Origin: Nansenia antarctica
Lineage: Eukaryota; Chordata; Actinopteri; Argentiniformes; Microstomatidae
Length of the DNA: 64,000 bases
Assembly (NCBI GenBank): GCA_963989245.1
Contig: OZ022339.1
Location: forward strand, 92,431,142 to 92,495,141
Direction: 5' to 3'
Below the pieces are notes generated by a model that was not told the origin of the DNA, ran no database searches, and saw only the letters and a program-made list of their open reading frames with translations. Position 1 is the stretch's first letter. Each line of letters starts with the position of its first letter. The translations under genes were made by a program, and so were the position numbers. This document shows, in pieces, positions 13,001 through 22,856 of the stretch.

Positions 13001-13492
13001 GCCCTTACTGCTGTGTCCAAAAAGAGAGTTTATGTCCTTGACTTGGAAATAGTCTCCACCATTCTGGTCATCTTCACGTTGAGGATTGGGGGATGGGGGG
13101 GGTCGTCCATTGTTCAGCGGTTTCGTTAGAGAGTCTCCGGGTGAATCCAGGAAGTCCGCTGCAGATGCCGGTTGGACCGGTTTGACCGGTTTTTCGACAA
13201 TGCCGTCAATGGCTTCGCTAGTACCATTTGCCTGGGAACGGCTAAAAAGTGTAGCCTGCCTGGTTGAGACTGGTCCGGGATTCAGCTGAATGTCTCCCGA
13301 GAGAAGTAGATAGAGAAAGATCATGGTCCTTCGGTCCATTCTACCTGCCGGGGGCTTGTTCTTCCGCGTCGAGTCAGCAGTCAATGTTGTGTGAATTGCT
13401 GCCGTTCCGAAGTTTAAATACTTCATTGTGGCGTGGAGATAAAAGTCGCTATGGGTCTCATTTTTTCCAATAAAATTTGTCTCCTTCTCCAT
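10091..13492 (-). CDS. LINE polyprotein: 2A-like leader, AP endonuclease, reverse transcriptase
   Basis: The 1133-residue protein has no internal stop. Residues 64-74 read LSGDIQLNPGP, a 2A-like ribosome-skipping signature. Residues about 168-385 form an APE-type endonuclease (IVHLNVNSLVPKLDQIRE, SFSETKFDESI, VGTIYRPP, LIGDLNTDM, GLSDHYMIF). Residues about 600-880 form the reverse transcriptase, with NYRPVSILNSISKLMEKIVY, LQKAFDTVDH, VPQGSILGPLLF and the catalytic LFLFADDSALLV. The C-terminal region ends KMWNALPIILKECKTLPTFK, typical of CR1/L2-type elements. It would nick target DNA and reverse-transcribe its RNA there. The first Met was taken as start, but a Met at residue 52 just before the 2A motif is an alternative. 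All key endonuclease and polymerase residues I looked for are present. Confidence 0.93.
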   Translation of the reverse strand: MEKETNFIGKNETHSDFYLHATMKYLNFGTAAIHTTLTADSTRKNKPPAGRMDRRTMIFLYLLLSGDIQLNPGPVSTRQATLFSRSQANGTSEAIDGIVEKPVKPVQPASAADFLDSPGDSLTKPLNNGRPPPSPNPQREDDQNGGDYFQVKDINSLFGHSSKGLHIVHLNVNSLVPKLDQIREMFHDSKVHILSFSETKFDESIKDPEIEIVNYTVIRNDRNRYGGGVCMYIHNDIIFNTRCDLNRDKLESVWVEIIFNKAKPVLVGTIYRPPDQNDFYDILEGCLDDADCVEKILIGDLNTDMLRNEASVFKSFTRFSELHGLRQQITKPTRVCTSTQTTIDLILTSDESKISKSGVIVCGLSDHYMIFCTRKKHKPKAGGHKTVTTRSLKSYSSEALNHKLEKQDWLDELKCTQVEEAWLGFKTKFLNIIDSIAPMGTTRVKARSEPWMNSDILNAMKVRDLKCSEVQKGKSKLVKHLNEDHKTHFEKIKKQCNKLCNQVITMTKSAKKEYLDNKIEENLNKPRDLWKLLNSQLGCSQKLKTRSTNINIKSGDSLLTDKLDVAKCLNTFFTTIATKLVNNLPPHSGRYGVEHIRAFYNKLGVRKDDFKLSMVSNDEVFKKLGALHSEKATGHDNIPARFLKDSAASITPIITHIINLSIKQGHVPLDFKIARVTPLYKKGSKLDPGNYRPVSILNSISKLMEKIVYEQVDRYLTEKNLMYEFQSGFRTSHSTDTCLLYLNDHINHEVDSGKYCGMVMLDLQKAFDTVDHHILLDKLKAIGFDRTSVGWMQSYLEGREQVVSVNGTLSPPLPVTCGVPQGSILGPLLFLIYVNDMSSACDCNLFLFADDSALLVSDRDILQVEKALSTELSRICIWLADNKLSIHLGKTETILYGSPSKLRKAENFKIKVGNINITRKEDITYLGSILEANLSGDKMAAKVIKKVNHRTRFLYRISSLVSKNTLRTLSGALIQCHFDYAVTSWYYRTTKAHKTRLQTAQNKLVRLLLGLNPRTHLTAAHFLSLDWLRVVDRVQQLALGLVFKIRYTTKTPKYLSTYFQKVNNVHTYNTRGSSTNHVQPRCTTNKGLNSFANYAVKMWNALPIILKECKTLPTFKTTLKKHLQEAAIRNWTL
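13271..13303 (-). other. 2A-like peptide coding segment
   Basis: Codons 64-74 of the LINE polyprotein encode LSGDIQLNPGP. The NPGP end matches the 2A consensus D-x-E-x-N-P-G-P except for Gln in place of Glu. 2A-like leaders are known from several APE-type LINE clades. Whether this variant skips is unknown. Confidence 0.75.
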
Positions 13493-13600
13493 AAGATGTA
13501 AGTTCTGTGGTGATTTAATGTATGAGTCCGTAATCCACAGAAGGAACAGGAGAAAGTGCGGAATAATCCTTGCTGTTGCATTGTTGCATTGACATGCATT

Positions 13601-13632
13601 GTGATGTGATGTGATGTGATGTGATGTGATGT
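13601..13632. repeat. (GTGAT)n microsatellite
   Basis: About six pentanucleotide units lie at the presumed 5' edge of the minus-strand LINE. Confidence 0.9.
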
Positions 13633-13640
13633 CAAGTGCA

Positions 13641-14060
13641 TGTGTGACAAAGTGTGAAAAGAAAGTGTGTTGTGAGTTTAGTATGGAGGTTGGAAACGGT
13701 GTGTGTCTGTGTTGTGCGTGTGTGCGTTAACTTCGTTTGCGATGTTGAAACTGGACTTGTAGATTTCAGCAGGCTGGCTACTTGACAATATCTTGGTTCA
13801 AAAAAGATTGAACAATGAGCACCCCTGATATAGTCGAAACTGGTAACTGTTTTTTTTGTTTTTGGTAATCTGATCACAAAATGACACTACCGTTTATTAG
13901 CGGGTTCTAGGGCATCAAAATTGCATTTCCTTGAAACTGCGTTCACTGATAGCGTGTATGTGTAATTACGTGTATTTCTATATTTTATGCTTACCCAATC
14001 TAAAAGCTCACGGCACGTGCCTGAGAGTCATAGACCCCCACCACCCAGCCCCCCATCTGT
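13641..14060. other. No gene recognised
   Basis: Unique-looking flank. No motif-bearing ORF, and no repeat family recognised. Confidence 0.4.
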
Positions 14061-14475
14061 TACTACTACTACTACTTTCAGATTCAGATTCAGATTCAGA
14101 TTCAGATAACGTTTATTGCCATTATGCATACACATATAGGAATTTGCTTTGGCATTACAGTAAGTGCGTTTATACTTTTTTTCACGTGTATACAAAAACA
14201 AATGCAAAAAACAGGACAACACAGGACAGACAACAGTGCATTGGATAGTGCATATATAAAGTGCAGTGCAGAGTTTTTACAGTGAGTCCAGTGCATATTC
14301 AGTCCTGGGCAGACTTGGGGGCGGGGGGGAGGGGGAAGCCAGAGTCATTTATCAGTCTGGCGGCTGAGGGGAAGAAACTGAGCCTGTGGCGGGGCTTCAG
14401 TGCCTTAGGCAGCCGCAACCTTCTTCCAGAGGGAAGCAGGGTGAGGAGGCCGTGGCCGGGGTGGAAGGGGTCTTC
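14061..14475 (-). mobile_element. LINE 3' fragment, C-terminal codons and (TCTGAA)n tail
   Basis: Read on the minus strand, the frame near 14350-14450 gives LPSSRRLRLPKALKPR, then FFPSAARLINDS. This is the C-terminus of an L2/Rex-like polyprotein. Its 3' UTR ends in a hexamer tail, seen on the plus strand as (TTCAGA)n at 14076-14107. Its 5' edge directly abuts the giant (CTA)n tract. A short (TAC)n lies just beyond its tail at about 14061-14075. Fragments with the same tail style occur at about 38828-39010 and 48648-48780. Confidence 0.65.
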
Positions 14476-15263
<788 letters not shown>

Positions 15264-15351
15264 GTCTAATCTTTTAGTCTCTGTTACTATCTGACTACTA
15301 TCATGTACTGATCATGTCTCAGTAGTAGTATCAGTAGTAGCATCATGTAGC

Positions 15352-15391
<40 letters not shown>

Positions 15392-15565
15392 TGATCTATG
15401 TACTGTAGCAGCAGCAGCAGTCATACTAGTGTAGTCATCATCATCCTAGTCTGTCTGTCTGATAGAATCAATCACATGACTACTGGACTGAGACTTTGTT
15501 ACTACTGTCATACAGCCATACAGATACCAGTATGCAGCAAGCTAAGCTAAGCTAAGCTAAGCTGT
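15264..15565. repeat. Cryptic simple sequence
   Basis: A patchwork follows the CTA tract: TAG-rich stretches, (CAT)n at about 15355-15390, (CAG)n at about 15408-15420 and four to five copies of GCTAA at 15539-15562. It looks like the decayed shoulder of the expanded microsatellite. Confidence 0.75.
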
Positions 15566-16050
15566 GTCTACTGTCATACATAGACCACCCTGGGGGGTGA
15601 TAGGAGGGTCGTAGAGACACCATTCAAATGGTTTTGGATTCCCTGTCCTCTCGTCTATCCGGGGGTGTTGGAATTGATGTATAGACGCAATTTAAACCAC
15701 CTCTTCTGCATGAATAACTATGCTAGACTACATGGAATCTCAGACTAAATGACGGTCTGGTACATATTTTGACAATCTACAGGCGTTTAGGGTATTAATT
15801 TAAACTCAACGTGCTGCTAGACTAAAACAGGTTTAGACACAGACCGCATTTATCTGGGTTAAAGGACAGCGACGTATAGACACAATTTAAACCACCACTT
15901 CTGCTAGGATAACTATGCTAGACTATATGAACCTCATACTACATGACGTCTGGGACATATTCTGACAGTTTAGAGGGGTTTAATAACGGTTTTAATGCAT
16001 TTAAGATAAGTAGAAAATATAGCCGTAATATAGCTGGTTTATATGATGGC
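15566..16050. repeat. Imperfect tandem duplication, period about 195 bp
   Basis: The stretch starting GTATAGACGCAATTTAAACC at 15679 recurs as GTATAGACACAATTTAAACC at 15874. About 110 bp of recognisable similarity continues (AACTATGCTAGACTA, GACATATTCTGACA). No coding content was found. Confidence 0.7.
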
Positions 16051-16061
16051 CAAGCGTAGAC

Positions 16062-16373
16062 GCGAGGTTGAAAAGACGTCTATTGCTCACTGGGATGTTT
16101 TGGTCATGTAATTTGTTGTTAACATTTTGGAACTTTGTAATTGACACGATAGCATTATGTTTAAATATTCACATTGCAAAATCATCTCGCTTGTGTCTTT
16201 TAGGCACAATCAATATGGATCCTTGGAATGAATTTCAAAAAATATATATTGATCTTGCTTTGATTGCTGCAAAGAAGTGTATTGCAATCCATTGGAAATC
16301 CGATTACTCTCCTACAGTATCACATTGGTTAAATGAAATCTCTAGCTACATTCCATTAGATAAAATATAATAT
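16062..16373 (+). mobile_element. L1-like LINE ORF2 C-terminal fragment
   Basis: Codons in the 16200-16370 part read AAKKCIAIHWKSDYSPTV, then HWLNEISSYIPLDK, as in the extreme C-terminus of fish L1/Tx1-type ORF2 proteins. An A/T-rich tail with AATATAATATAAT follows and was later the target of the hAT insertion at 16382. Homology is short, so the clade is tentative. Confidence 0.5.
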
Positions 16374-16381
16374 AATATAAG

Positions 16382-17305
16382 CAGTGATGCCGGTAACGCG
16401 ATACTAAGTAACGCGATACTCTAATCTGAATACTTTTCCCAGTAACGAGTATTCTAACGCGATACTATTTCCAAATCAGTAATCGGATTAAAGTTACTTA
16501 TTCAAGTGGCTGTGCGTTACTATTGCGTTACTACCTCATAACTTAGGCTAAATGCAGTATTTCTTTGTAATGTTCGATAGTAAACAAACATTTCTCGCGT
16601 CTTGGGGAGTGACGTCAGTGCCCACGTTTTCAACACGAGGTTACTATGGAAGGCCATGCCCGCAAAAAACGGCTCTCGACTATCGCGAGATTGCAGCAGA
16701 ATCGCTCACGTGTATCACCACGCTGATTGCACAGTGTAAACAGAAGCGTAGCCTACACAATGGAGCGAGAACAGAGATATGCGTTAAATAGCTGGAAATA
16801 TAAGGATTATTTTGAGTTTGTGTCAGCAAAGGATGACAAGAACATAAATGTTGATCATTGATAAACTAAATTGATAAGACTCACCCAGTTTAGGATTAGG
16901 ATTATATTAGGATCATATCTGAATGGTCAGGGTAGGTTTTAGGTTTTGTGAAACCACTCCTTGCTAGTTACTGTTAAATAAAGATTATATTTATTTTATT
17001 GTTTAAAAACAAGTATTTATGTTGGGTGAGGCAAAGAAAGACTCTTTATTTTGTTGTTTTAAGTTATTGTTTAAAGTTTAATTATGTAATTTAAGTTACT
17101 GTTAAAATAAAGTGAGTAGTGAGTGAGTGGTCGTGAGTGGGTCGGGTGCCTAGGCAGCTGCCAATAGTAACTAAAAAAGTAACTAGTAATCTAACTTAGT
17201 TACTTTTAAAATCAAGTAATCAGTAAAGTAACTAGATTACTTTTTAAAGGAGTAATCAGTAATCAGTAATCAGAATACTTTTTCAAAGTAACTGTGGCAA
17301 CACTG
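16382..17305 (+). mobile_element. Non-autonomous hAT element with 8-bp target duplication
   Basis: Left end CAGTGATGCCGGTAAC and right end GTAACTGTGGCAACACTG form an imperfect terminal inverted repeat. The element is flanked by a perfect 8-bp duplication AATATAAG (16374-16381 and 17306-17313), the hAT hallmark. Subterminal GTAACGCGATACT-type motifs repeat at both ends. At 16760-16855 a short frame (MEREQRYALN, then SWKYKDYFEFVSAKDDKN) is the N-terminal remnant of a BED-type hAT transposase. It is clearly related to the N-terminus in the element at 39657-42870. The rest of the transposase is deleted. Confidence 0.92.
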
Positions 17306-17478
17306 AATATAAGACATAAGAGTCAGGACTTTGTAGAAATATGGCAACCACATATAGATTTTATGGCAAGAAGGGCAGCTTCAGGTACTATTGTTTGATG
17401 GACAGTGTTTCTTGTAGGGATGCACGGTGATGTGAATTGCTGTTAATATCATAGCGCATCCCTAATGAATGTATTATT

Positions 17479-17602
17479 GTGTGTGTGTGTGTGTGTGTGT
17501 GTATGTAGGCATGTGTGTTTTGTCTTATTATTATTATCTTTGTGTTGTGTTGTCGTTGGCCGTTGCCGCACAATGGTGGGTGGGGGGGGGGGGGGAGGGG
17601 GT
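17479..17602. repeat. (GT)n and G-rich tract
   Basis: A (GT)n run at 17479-17502 and an almost pure G stretch at about 17577-17600 lie just upstream of the hltf coding piece. Confidence 0.9.
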
Positions 17603-17683
17603 GGATACAAGGGGGCGGGGAAACAAGAAAAATTTTGTTCAATTATATTGTAAAAATGTTTGAATCTTTGGGAAAAAAAATAA

Positions 17684-18045
17684 AGAGGCGGACCCAGGTC
17701 ATCCAGGAGTTCCAGAGCCCCGCTCCTGACGGCCCCACGATCATGCTGCTGTCACTCAAAGCTGGCGGGGTGGGACTCAACCTGACAGCCGCCTCCCGTG
17801 TTTTCCTCATGGATCCAGCGTGGAACCCTGCAGCAGAGGACCAGTGTGTGGATTGCTGTCACCGCCTGGGCCAGAAGAGAGACGTCTTCATCACCAAGTT
17901 CATCGTGAAGGACTCTGTGGAGGAGAACATGGTGAAGATTCAGAGGCAGAAGCAGGATCTGGTGGACAAGGCTTTCGGCTCCAAGAACCCCACCGACAAG
18001 AAGGCGTCACACATTAATGAAATAAAAGCCCTCATGGAGCTGTAG
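17684..18045 (+). pseudogene. hltf: Helicase-like transcription factor C-terminal fragment
   Basis: The frame encodes about 117 residues that match the C-terminal end of HLTF, a SWI/SNF-family translocase and ubiquitin ligase acting in replication-fork remodelling. It covers helicase motif V (LLSLKAGGVGLNLTAASRVF, MDPAWNPAAEDQ), motif VI (HRLGQ), ITKFIVKDSVEENMVKIQ and the C-terminal HINEIKALMEL with a stop. Motif VI reads DCCHRLGQ where family members have DRCHRLGQ, a one-base CGC-to-TGC change removing a conserved arginine. Upstream codons (GKKIK) do not resemble HLTF, and no good polypyrimidine acceptor precedes the homology. No other hltf exon is visible in the 17 kb upstream. It may be a duplicated or retro-copied fragment; a terminal exon of a real gene remains possible. 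Confidence 0.75.
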
Positions 18046-18195
18046 ACGTCCCTACGTATGGGAACCTTGTTAAGAAATTCCCATTTTGAAGTTTAGTTTT
18101 GATACTGTTTGTTGTGGAATGTTCTCTCAGCACATATATGTCCATCGTTACATTCCCACTCACCACACTGCCCTTGGTTAACAAGTCTCATGATA
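18046..18195. other. Presumed hltf 3' flank
   Basis: Non-coding sequence after the hltf stop. No polyadenylation signal was identified with confidence. Confidence 0.35.
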
Positions 18196-18245
18196 CATTT
18201 ACATTTTGGGGCATTTAACAGATGCCTTTATCCAAAGCGACTTTT
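18196..18245 (-). mobile_element. L2 3' tail
   Basis: Minus-strand reading gives AAGTCGCTTTGGATAAAGGC and then CATCTGTTAAATGCCCC, the conserved L2-clade LINE 3' end. Only the tail is kept. Confidence 0.7.
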
Positions 18246-18335
18246 CTTTTTTGGGATTGATGTGTGGTTTCATGTATGTGGGAATAAATGTTTTAAGTGA
18301 CAAACCAAAAAAACAAAAACAAAAACAAACCAAAT

Positions 18336-18510
18336 ATATATAGTGTACATATAGATAGTGTACATATAGATAGTGTACATGTAGATAGTGTACATATAGA
18401 TAGTGTACATATAGGTAGTGTACATATAGGTAGTGTGCATATAGGTAGTGTACATATAGGTAGTGTACATATAGGTAGTGTACATATAGATAGTGTACAT
18501 ATAGGCAGAG
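18336..18510. repeat. 15-bp minisatellite, block 1
   Basis: About 11 copies of GTACATATAGATAGT, with A/G variation at one position. The unit length is a multiple of three and carries no stop in several frames, which explains the repetitive open frames on both strands. Degenerate units (TAGGTACCATATAGG) end the block at about 18540. Confidence 0.93.
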
Positions 18511-18540
18511 AGGTACCATATAGGTACATATAGGTACCAG

Positions 18541-19366
18541 AGAGGCAGCGCAACTCTTGATCCAGGCACTGGTCATCTCCCGCCTGGATTACTGCAATGC
18601 ACTCCTGGCTGGGCTCCCCGCTTCAGCCATTAGACCTCTGCAGCTCATCCAGAATGCTGCTGCCCGGCTGGTATTCAACCTCCCCAAATACTCGCTTGTC
18701 ACCCCTCTCCTTCGCACCCTGCACTGGCTCCCGATAGCAGCTCACATCAGATTCAAGACCCTGGTGCTTGCATACCAGGCAGCTAAAGGGACAGCCCCTG
18801 CCTACCTGAAGGAAATGGTAACCCCCCAAACCCCTGCCCGCTCACTCCGCTCCTCCACCTCGGCTGGCCGACTGGCCCCACCTCCTCTACACAGCAGTCG
18901 GGCTGCCCGATCACGTCTCTTCACAACACTGGCTCCCCGCTGGTGGAATGAGCTCCCCACGGCTGTCAGAACGGCAGAGTCACTACCCATCTTCCGTCGT
19001 AGACTGAAGACCCATCTCTTCAGGTTACATCTTAACTGCTCCTCCTGAGACATCTTCCGACCCTCACCACTACGTCTCCTAAAGACACCCGCTTTCCCCT
19101 CTACTGTGTCCCTAGAACTTCTATTGCCCCCCTTGTACTGTTTCTCAGTTTCTCCAGTAATAAAAAATAAAAGAAAAAAATAAATAGGTTTTAGTAGAAG
19201 GCGATAATAGGGAGAAGGTTTTTCCTTCTATCAGTGGCCCCGGGCCCGAGCTAGAGTACTCTTCCTGCAACGAATGGTGGACTGCCGATTCACATGCTTA
19301 GTATTCAAATGTATTGATTGTGAGTCGCTTTGGAATAAGGCGTCTGCTAAATGCCAAAAATGTAAA
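18541..19366 (+). mobile_element. 5'-truncated L2-clade LINE inside the minisatellite
   Basis: Codons 18557-19048 encode the C-terminal third of an L2-type polyprotein (LVISRLDYCNALLAGLPAS, LLRTLHWLPIAAHIRFKTLV, PRWWNELPTAVRTAESLPIF). The 3' UTR ends GTCGCTTTGGAATAAGGCG, then TCTGCTAAATGCC and TGTAAATA. The tail joins the minisatellite at TGTAAATATAGG, where it shares several bases with the unit GTACATATAGG. The ORF is intact over this stretch. Confidence 0.85.
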
Positions 19367-20254
19367 TATAGGTAGTGTACATATAGGTAGTGTACATATA
19401 GGTAGTGTACATATAGGTAGTGTACATATAGATAGTGTACATGTAGATAGTGTACATATAGATAGTGTACATATAGATAGTGTACATATAGATAGTGTAC
19501 ATGTAGATAGTGTACATATAGATAGTGTACATATAGATAGTGTACATATAGATAGTGTACATATAGATAGTGTACATATAGATAGTGTACATGTAGATAG
19601 TGTACATATAGATAGTGTACATATAGATAGTGTACATATAGATAGTGTACATATAGATAGTGTACATGTAGATAGTGTACATATAGATAGTGTACATATA
19701 GATAGTGTACATATAGATAGTGTACATATAGGTAGTGTACATATAGATAGTGTACATGTAGATAGTGTTCATATTATAGATAGTGTACATATAGATAGTG
19801 TACATATAGATAGTGTACATATAGATAGTGTACATATAGGTAGTGTACATATAGATAGTGTACATATAGATAGTGTACATATAGATAGTGTTCATATAGA
19901 TAGTGTACATATACATATAGATAGTGTACATATAGATAGTGTTCATATAGATAGTGTACATATAGATAGTGTACATATAGATAGTGTTCATATAGATAGT
20001 GTACATAAATATAGTGTTCATATAGATAGTGTACATAAATATAGTGTACATATAGATAGTGTTCATATAGATAGTGTACATATAGATAGTGTTCATATAG
20101 ATAGTGTACATATAGATAGTGTACATATAGATAGTGTTCATATATATAGTGTACATAAATATAGTGTACATATAGGTAGTGTACATATAGATAGTGTACA
20201 TATAGATAGTGTACATATAGATAGTGTACATATAGATAGTGTTCATATAGATAG
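19367..20254. repeat. 15-bp minisatellite, block 2
   Basis: About 59 units of GTACATATAGATAGT. Variants include GTTCAT for GTACAT, TAGG for TAGA, AAATATAGT, and three-base slips (ATTATAG). The GTTCAT variant is common only in the second half, suggesting local spread by unequal exchange. Confidence 0.95.
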
Positions 20255-21647
20255 TATGAAGAAAAGCACGGTGAGCTGCCTAAACGACTACCGCCCGGTG
20301 GCACTCACACCAATCATCATGAAGTGCTTCGAGAAACTAGTCCGGGCCCACATACTCACACGCCTCCCGCCCAACCTGGATCCATACCAGTTCGCCTACA
20401 GAGCCCACAGGTCCACAGAGGACGCCATAGCGACGACTCTCCACGCCACTCTATCCCACCTGGAGAGGGGAAACAGCTACGCGAGACTGCTCTTCGTGGA
20501 CTTCAGCTCCGCCTTCAACACCATCCTTCCAGACAGGCTAGTGACCAAACTACTAGACCTGGGTCTATCACACTCTATATGTGCGTGGATCAAGGACTTC
20601 CTGACCGACCGCCCCCAGAGGGTGCGGGTGGGCCCCCACACCTCCACAGCCCTCAGCCTCAGCACTGGGTCACCCCAGGGCTGCGTGCTAAGCCCCATCC
20701 TCTACAACCTCTACACCCACGACTTCACCCCCGTCCACCCCAGCAACTACATCGTAAAGTTTGCAGACGACACCACCGTGGTGGGATGTATCTCGGGGGG
20801 GGACGAGGCGGCGTACAGGGATGAGGTAGAGCAACTGAGCAAGCTGTGCAAGGTTAACAACCTGCTGCTAAACAAGTCAAAGACCCAGGAATTCATCGTA
20901 GACTTCAGGAGGAAAAAGTCCGAGATCCAGCCCCTGCTCATCGACGGAGAGAGCGTGGAGAGAGTCTCAACCCTCCGATTCCTGGGACACAACATGCGGG
21001 ATGACCTGGCCTGGAAGGACAACACTAAAGGCACCATCAAGAGGGCACAACAGCGGCTATACACCCTGAGATGCCTCAGGAAACAACACAACAAGCAGGA
21101 GATACTGGTGGCCTTCTACCACGGCGCAGTGGAAAGCATCCTCACCTTCGGCATCTCCAACTGGTTCCACAGCTGCACAACAGCGGAGAGAAACGAGCTA
21201 CAGAGAGTCGTGAGAACAGCACAGAAGATCACCGGCGCCCCCCTCCCCTCTCTGGAGGAGCTGTACAACACACGCTGTCTCAGGAGGGCCTCCAAGATCT
21301 CCAGGGACCCGACCCACCCTGGGCACGTACACTTTGTCAAGCTGCCCTCGAACAGGAGGTACAGGACCCCGGCCGCTAAGACAAACAGACTGAAGGACTG
21401 CTTCTACCACAGGGCCGTCAAGGCCCTGAACACAGAAAAGGCCTAAGTTCTGGGCCCAGGACAGTCCGGACGGATTGTATGGCAGCTAATGCTGAGGCAC
21501 AAACATGTACATTTTCAAGCCTGCAAACTGTGACACTTTAAAATAATGTGAAAAAATACTCTTTGTGCAATATGACAACCCTAGTTGACTATCTGTGCAG
21601 TATAGTACAGTGGAGTGTGTACATAGCCTTTATTGATGTAAACCAGC
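20255..21647 (+). mobile_element. L2/CR1-like LINE fragment truncated at both ends
   Basis: The coding part (20257-21446) has the reverse transcriptase (NDYRPVALTPIIMKCFEKL, VDFSSAFNTI, SPQGCVLSPILYNLY, the catalytic KFADDTTVV) and the family C-terminus (RVVRTAQKITGAPLPSL, NRLKDCFYHRAVKALN). It is the same family as the copy at 2490-3376. It stops inside the 3' UTR, after TTGATGTAAACCAGC, without the AATAAAG(ATTC)n end, which is unusual for target-primed insertion. The frame is open and continues without a stop into the upstream minisatellite, making a spurious 710-codon frame. Confidence 0.85.
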
Positions 21648-22182
21648 TTAGTATACATATAGATAGTGTACATATAGATAGTGTACATATAGATAGTGTT
21701 CATATAGATAGTGTACATATAGATAGTGTTCATATAGATAGTGTACATATAGATAGTGTACATATAGATAGTGTACATATAGATAGTGTTCATATTATAG
21801 ATAGTGTACATATAGATAGTGTACATATAGATAGTGTACATATAGATAGTGTACATATAGGTAGTGTACATATAGATAGTGTACATATAGATAGTGTACA
21901 TATAGATAGTGTACATATAGATAGTGTACATATAGATAGTGTACATATAGATAGTGTACATATATATAGTGTACATATAGATAGTGTACATGTAGATAGT
22001 GTTCATATTATAGATAGTGTACATATAGATAGTGTACATATAGGTAGTGTACATATAGATAGTGTACATATAGATAGTGTACACATATAGGTAGTGTACA
22101 TATAGATAGTGTACATATAGATAGTGTACATATAGGTAGTGTACATATAGATAGTGTACATATAGGTAGTGTACATATAGCC
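21648..22182. repeat. 15-bp minisatellite, block 3
   Basis: About 36 units of the same 15-mer resume directly after the LINE fragment. The block ends GTGTACATATAGCCTT. That end resembles the LINE 3' UTR string GTGTACATAGCCTTTATT found just before the block at about 21620. Confidence 0.94.
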
Positions 22183-22740
22183 TTGCATTGAGTATACTAT
22201 CACAGAATAAACAACAGCCGTTTTTATAATAAAAAAACTGTAAAAACTGTATCTTTCTGTGTTTCCGCATTGCTTCCATTGTGTTTGGATTGATGGCACA
22301 ACCCCCTCTGCCTGGCACTTAACAGAAGAAAAAAAAAAGATAATGGCAAGTAACGAAAAGGCTCTAAGTTGAACCACTAGCTAGAGCTTATTCTCTATTA
22401 AACACATCTGAGTGTTGTGTGAGACTTACAGTATGAGTGACCAATAACTACATTTTATTTCAGACATGTTATGGATAATTTGATCCTCATACAGGTAGAG
22501 AAATCACATAAACCAACATTCTGTACACTATGTAGCTAGTATACAGTCCTAAATCATGCATGACACAATACTGAAATGTAGGCCAATGTCTGACTTAATT
22601 CTCTTTCATGTCAACAGGCTTGTGTTTCAATTCTTATTAGTTCAACAGGGTGAACACAATCTATTACAATATGAAAGAACACACTAACAATTGCAATACT
22701 ACAGTATCGTTTTTTTTAAGAACAAAACAATATTTTTTCC
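22183..22740. other. No gene recognised
   Basis: AT-rich unique-looking sequence with an A-rich run at about 22325-22338. No motif-bearing ORF. Confidence 0.45.
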
Positions 22741-22856
22741 CTTTCCTAACACCAGGGGAGCCACCCCTCCTAAATGTCGTTGTTTGGTACCTGTACTGTA
22801 GCAATGACAATAAAGTCCATAAAGTCCATTCATTCATTCATTCATTCATTCATATT
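22741..22856 (+). mobile_element. LINE 3' tail, (ATTC)n family
   Basis: CACCAGGGGAGCCACCCC, then GTTGTTTGGTACCTGTAC and ACAATAAAG, ends in (ATTC)n. It is the tail of the family at 2490-3376 and occurs again, inverted, at about 51871-51968. Confidence 0.85.

Larger units (their letters stand above)
9690..13640 (-). mobile_element. Near full-length CR1/L2-group LINE
   Basis: On the minus strand the element runs from a 5' region near 13640, through an intact 1133-codon ORF, to a 3' UTR ending at about 9690 in an (AATC)n tail (plus-strand GATTGATTGATTG at 9693-9704). A simple (GTGAT)n tract at 13601-13632 lies at or near its 5' edge. The uninterrupted ORF suggests recent insertion and possible activity. 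No separate ORF1 is visible, so either the element is 5' truncated or it uses the single ORF. The exact clade (Crack/CR1/L2/Rex1) cannot be fixed by eye. Confidence 0.85.

Noticed and set aside
20324..21410. Additional proline-rich and other overlapping frames
   Set aside because: They are shadows of the LINE reverse-transcriptase frame in other phases.
18336..22182. CRISPR-like array of regular repeats
   Set aside because: Units are contiguous 15-mers with no spacers and lie in a eukaryotic, LINE-rich context.
18199..22377. Many long open frames of VHIDS / MYTIY-type pentapeptides on both strands
   Set aside because: The 15-bp unit is a multiple of three without stops in several frames. 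No domain, signal or codon bias supports a gene.
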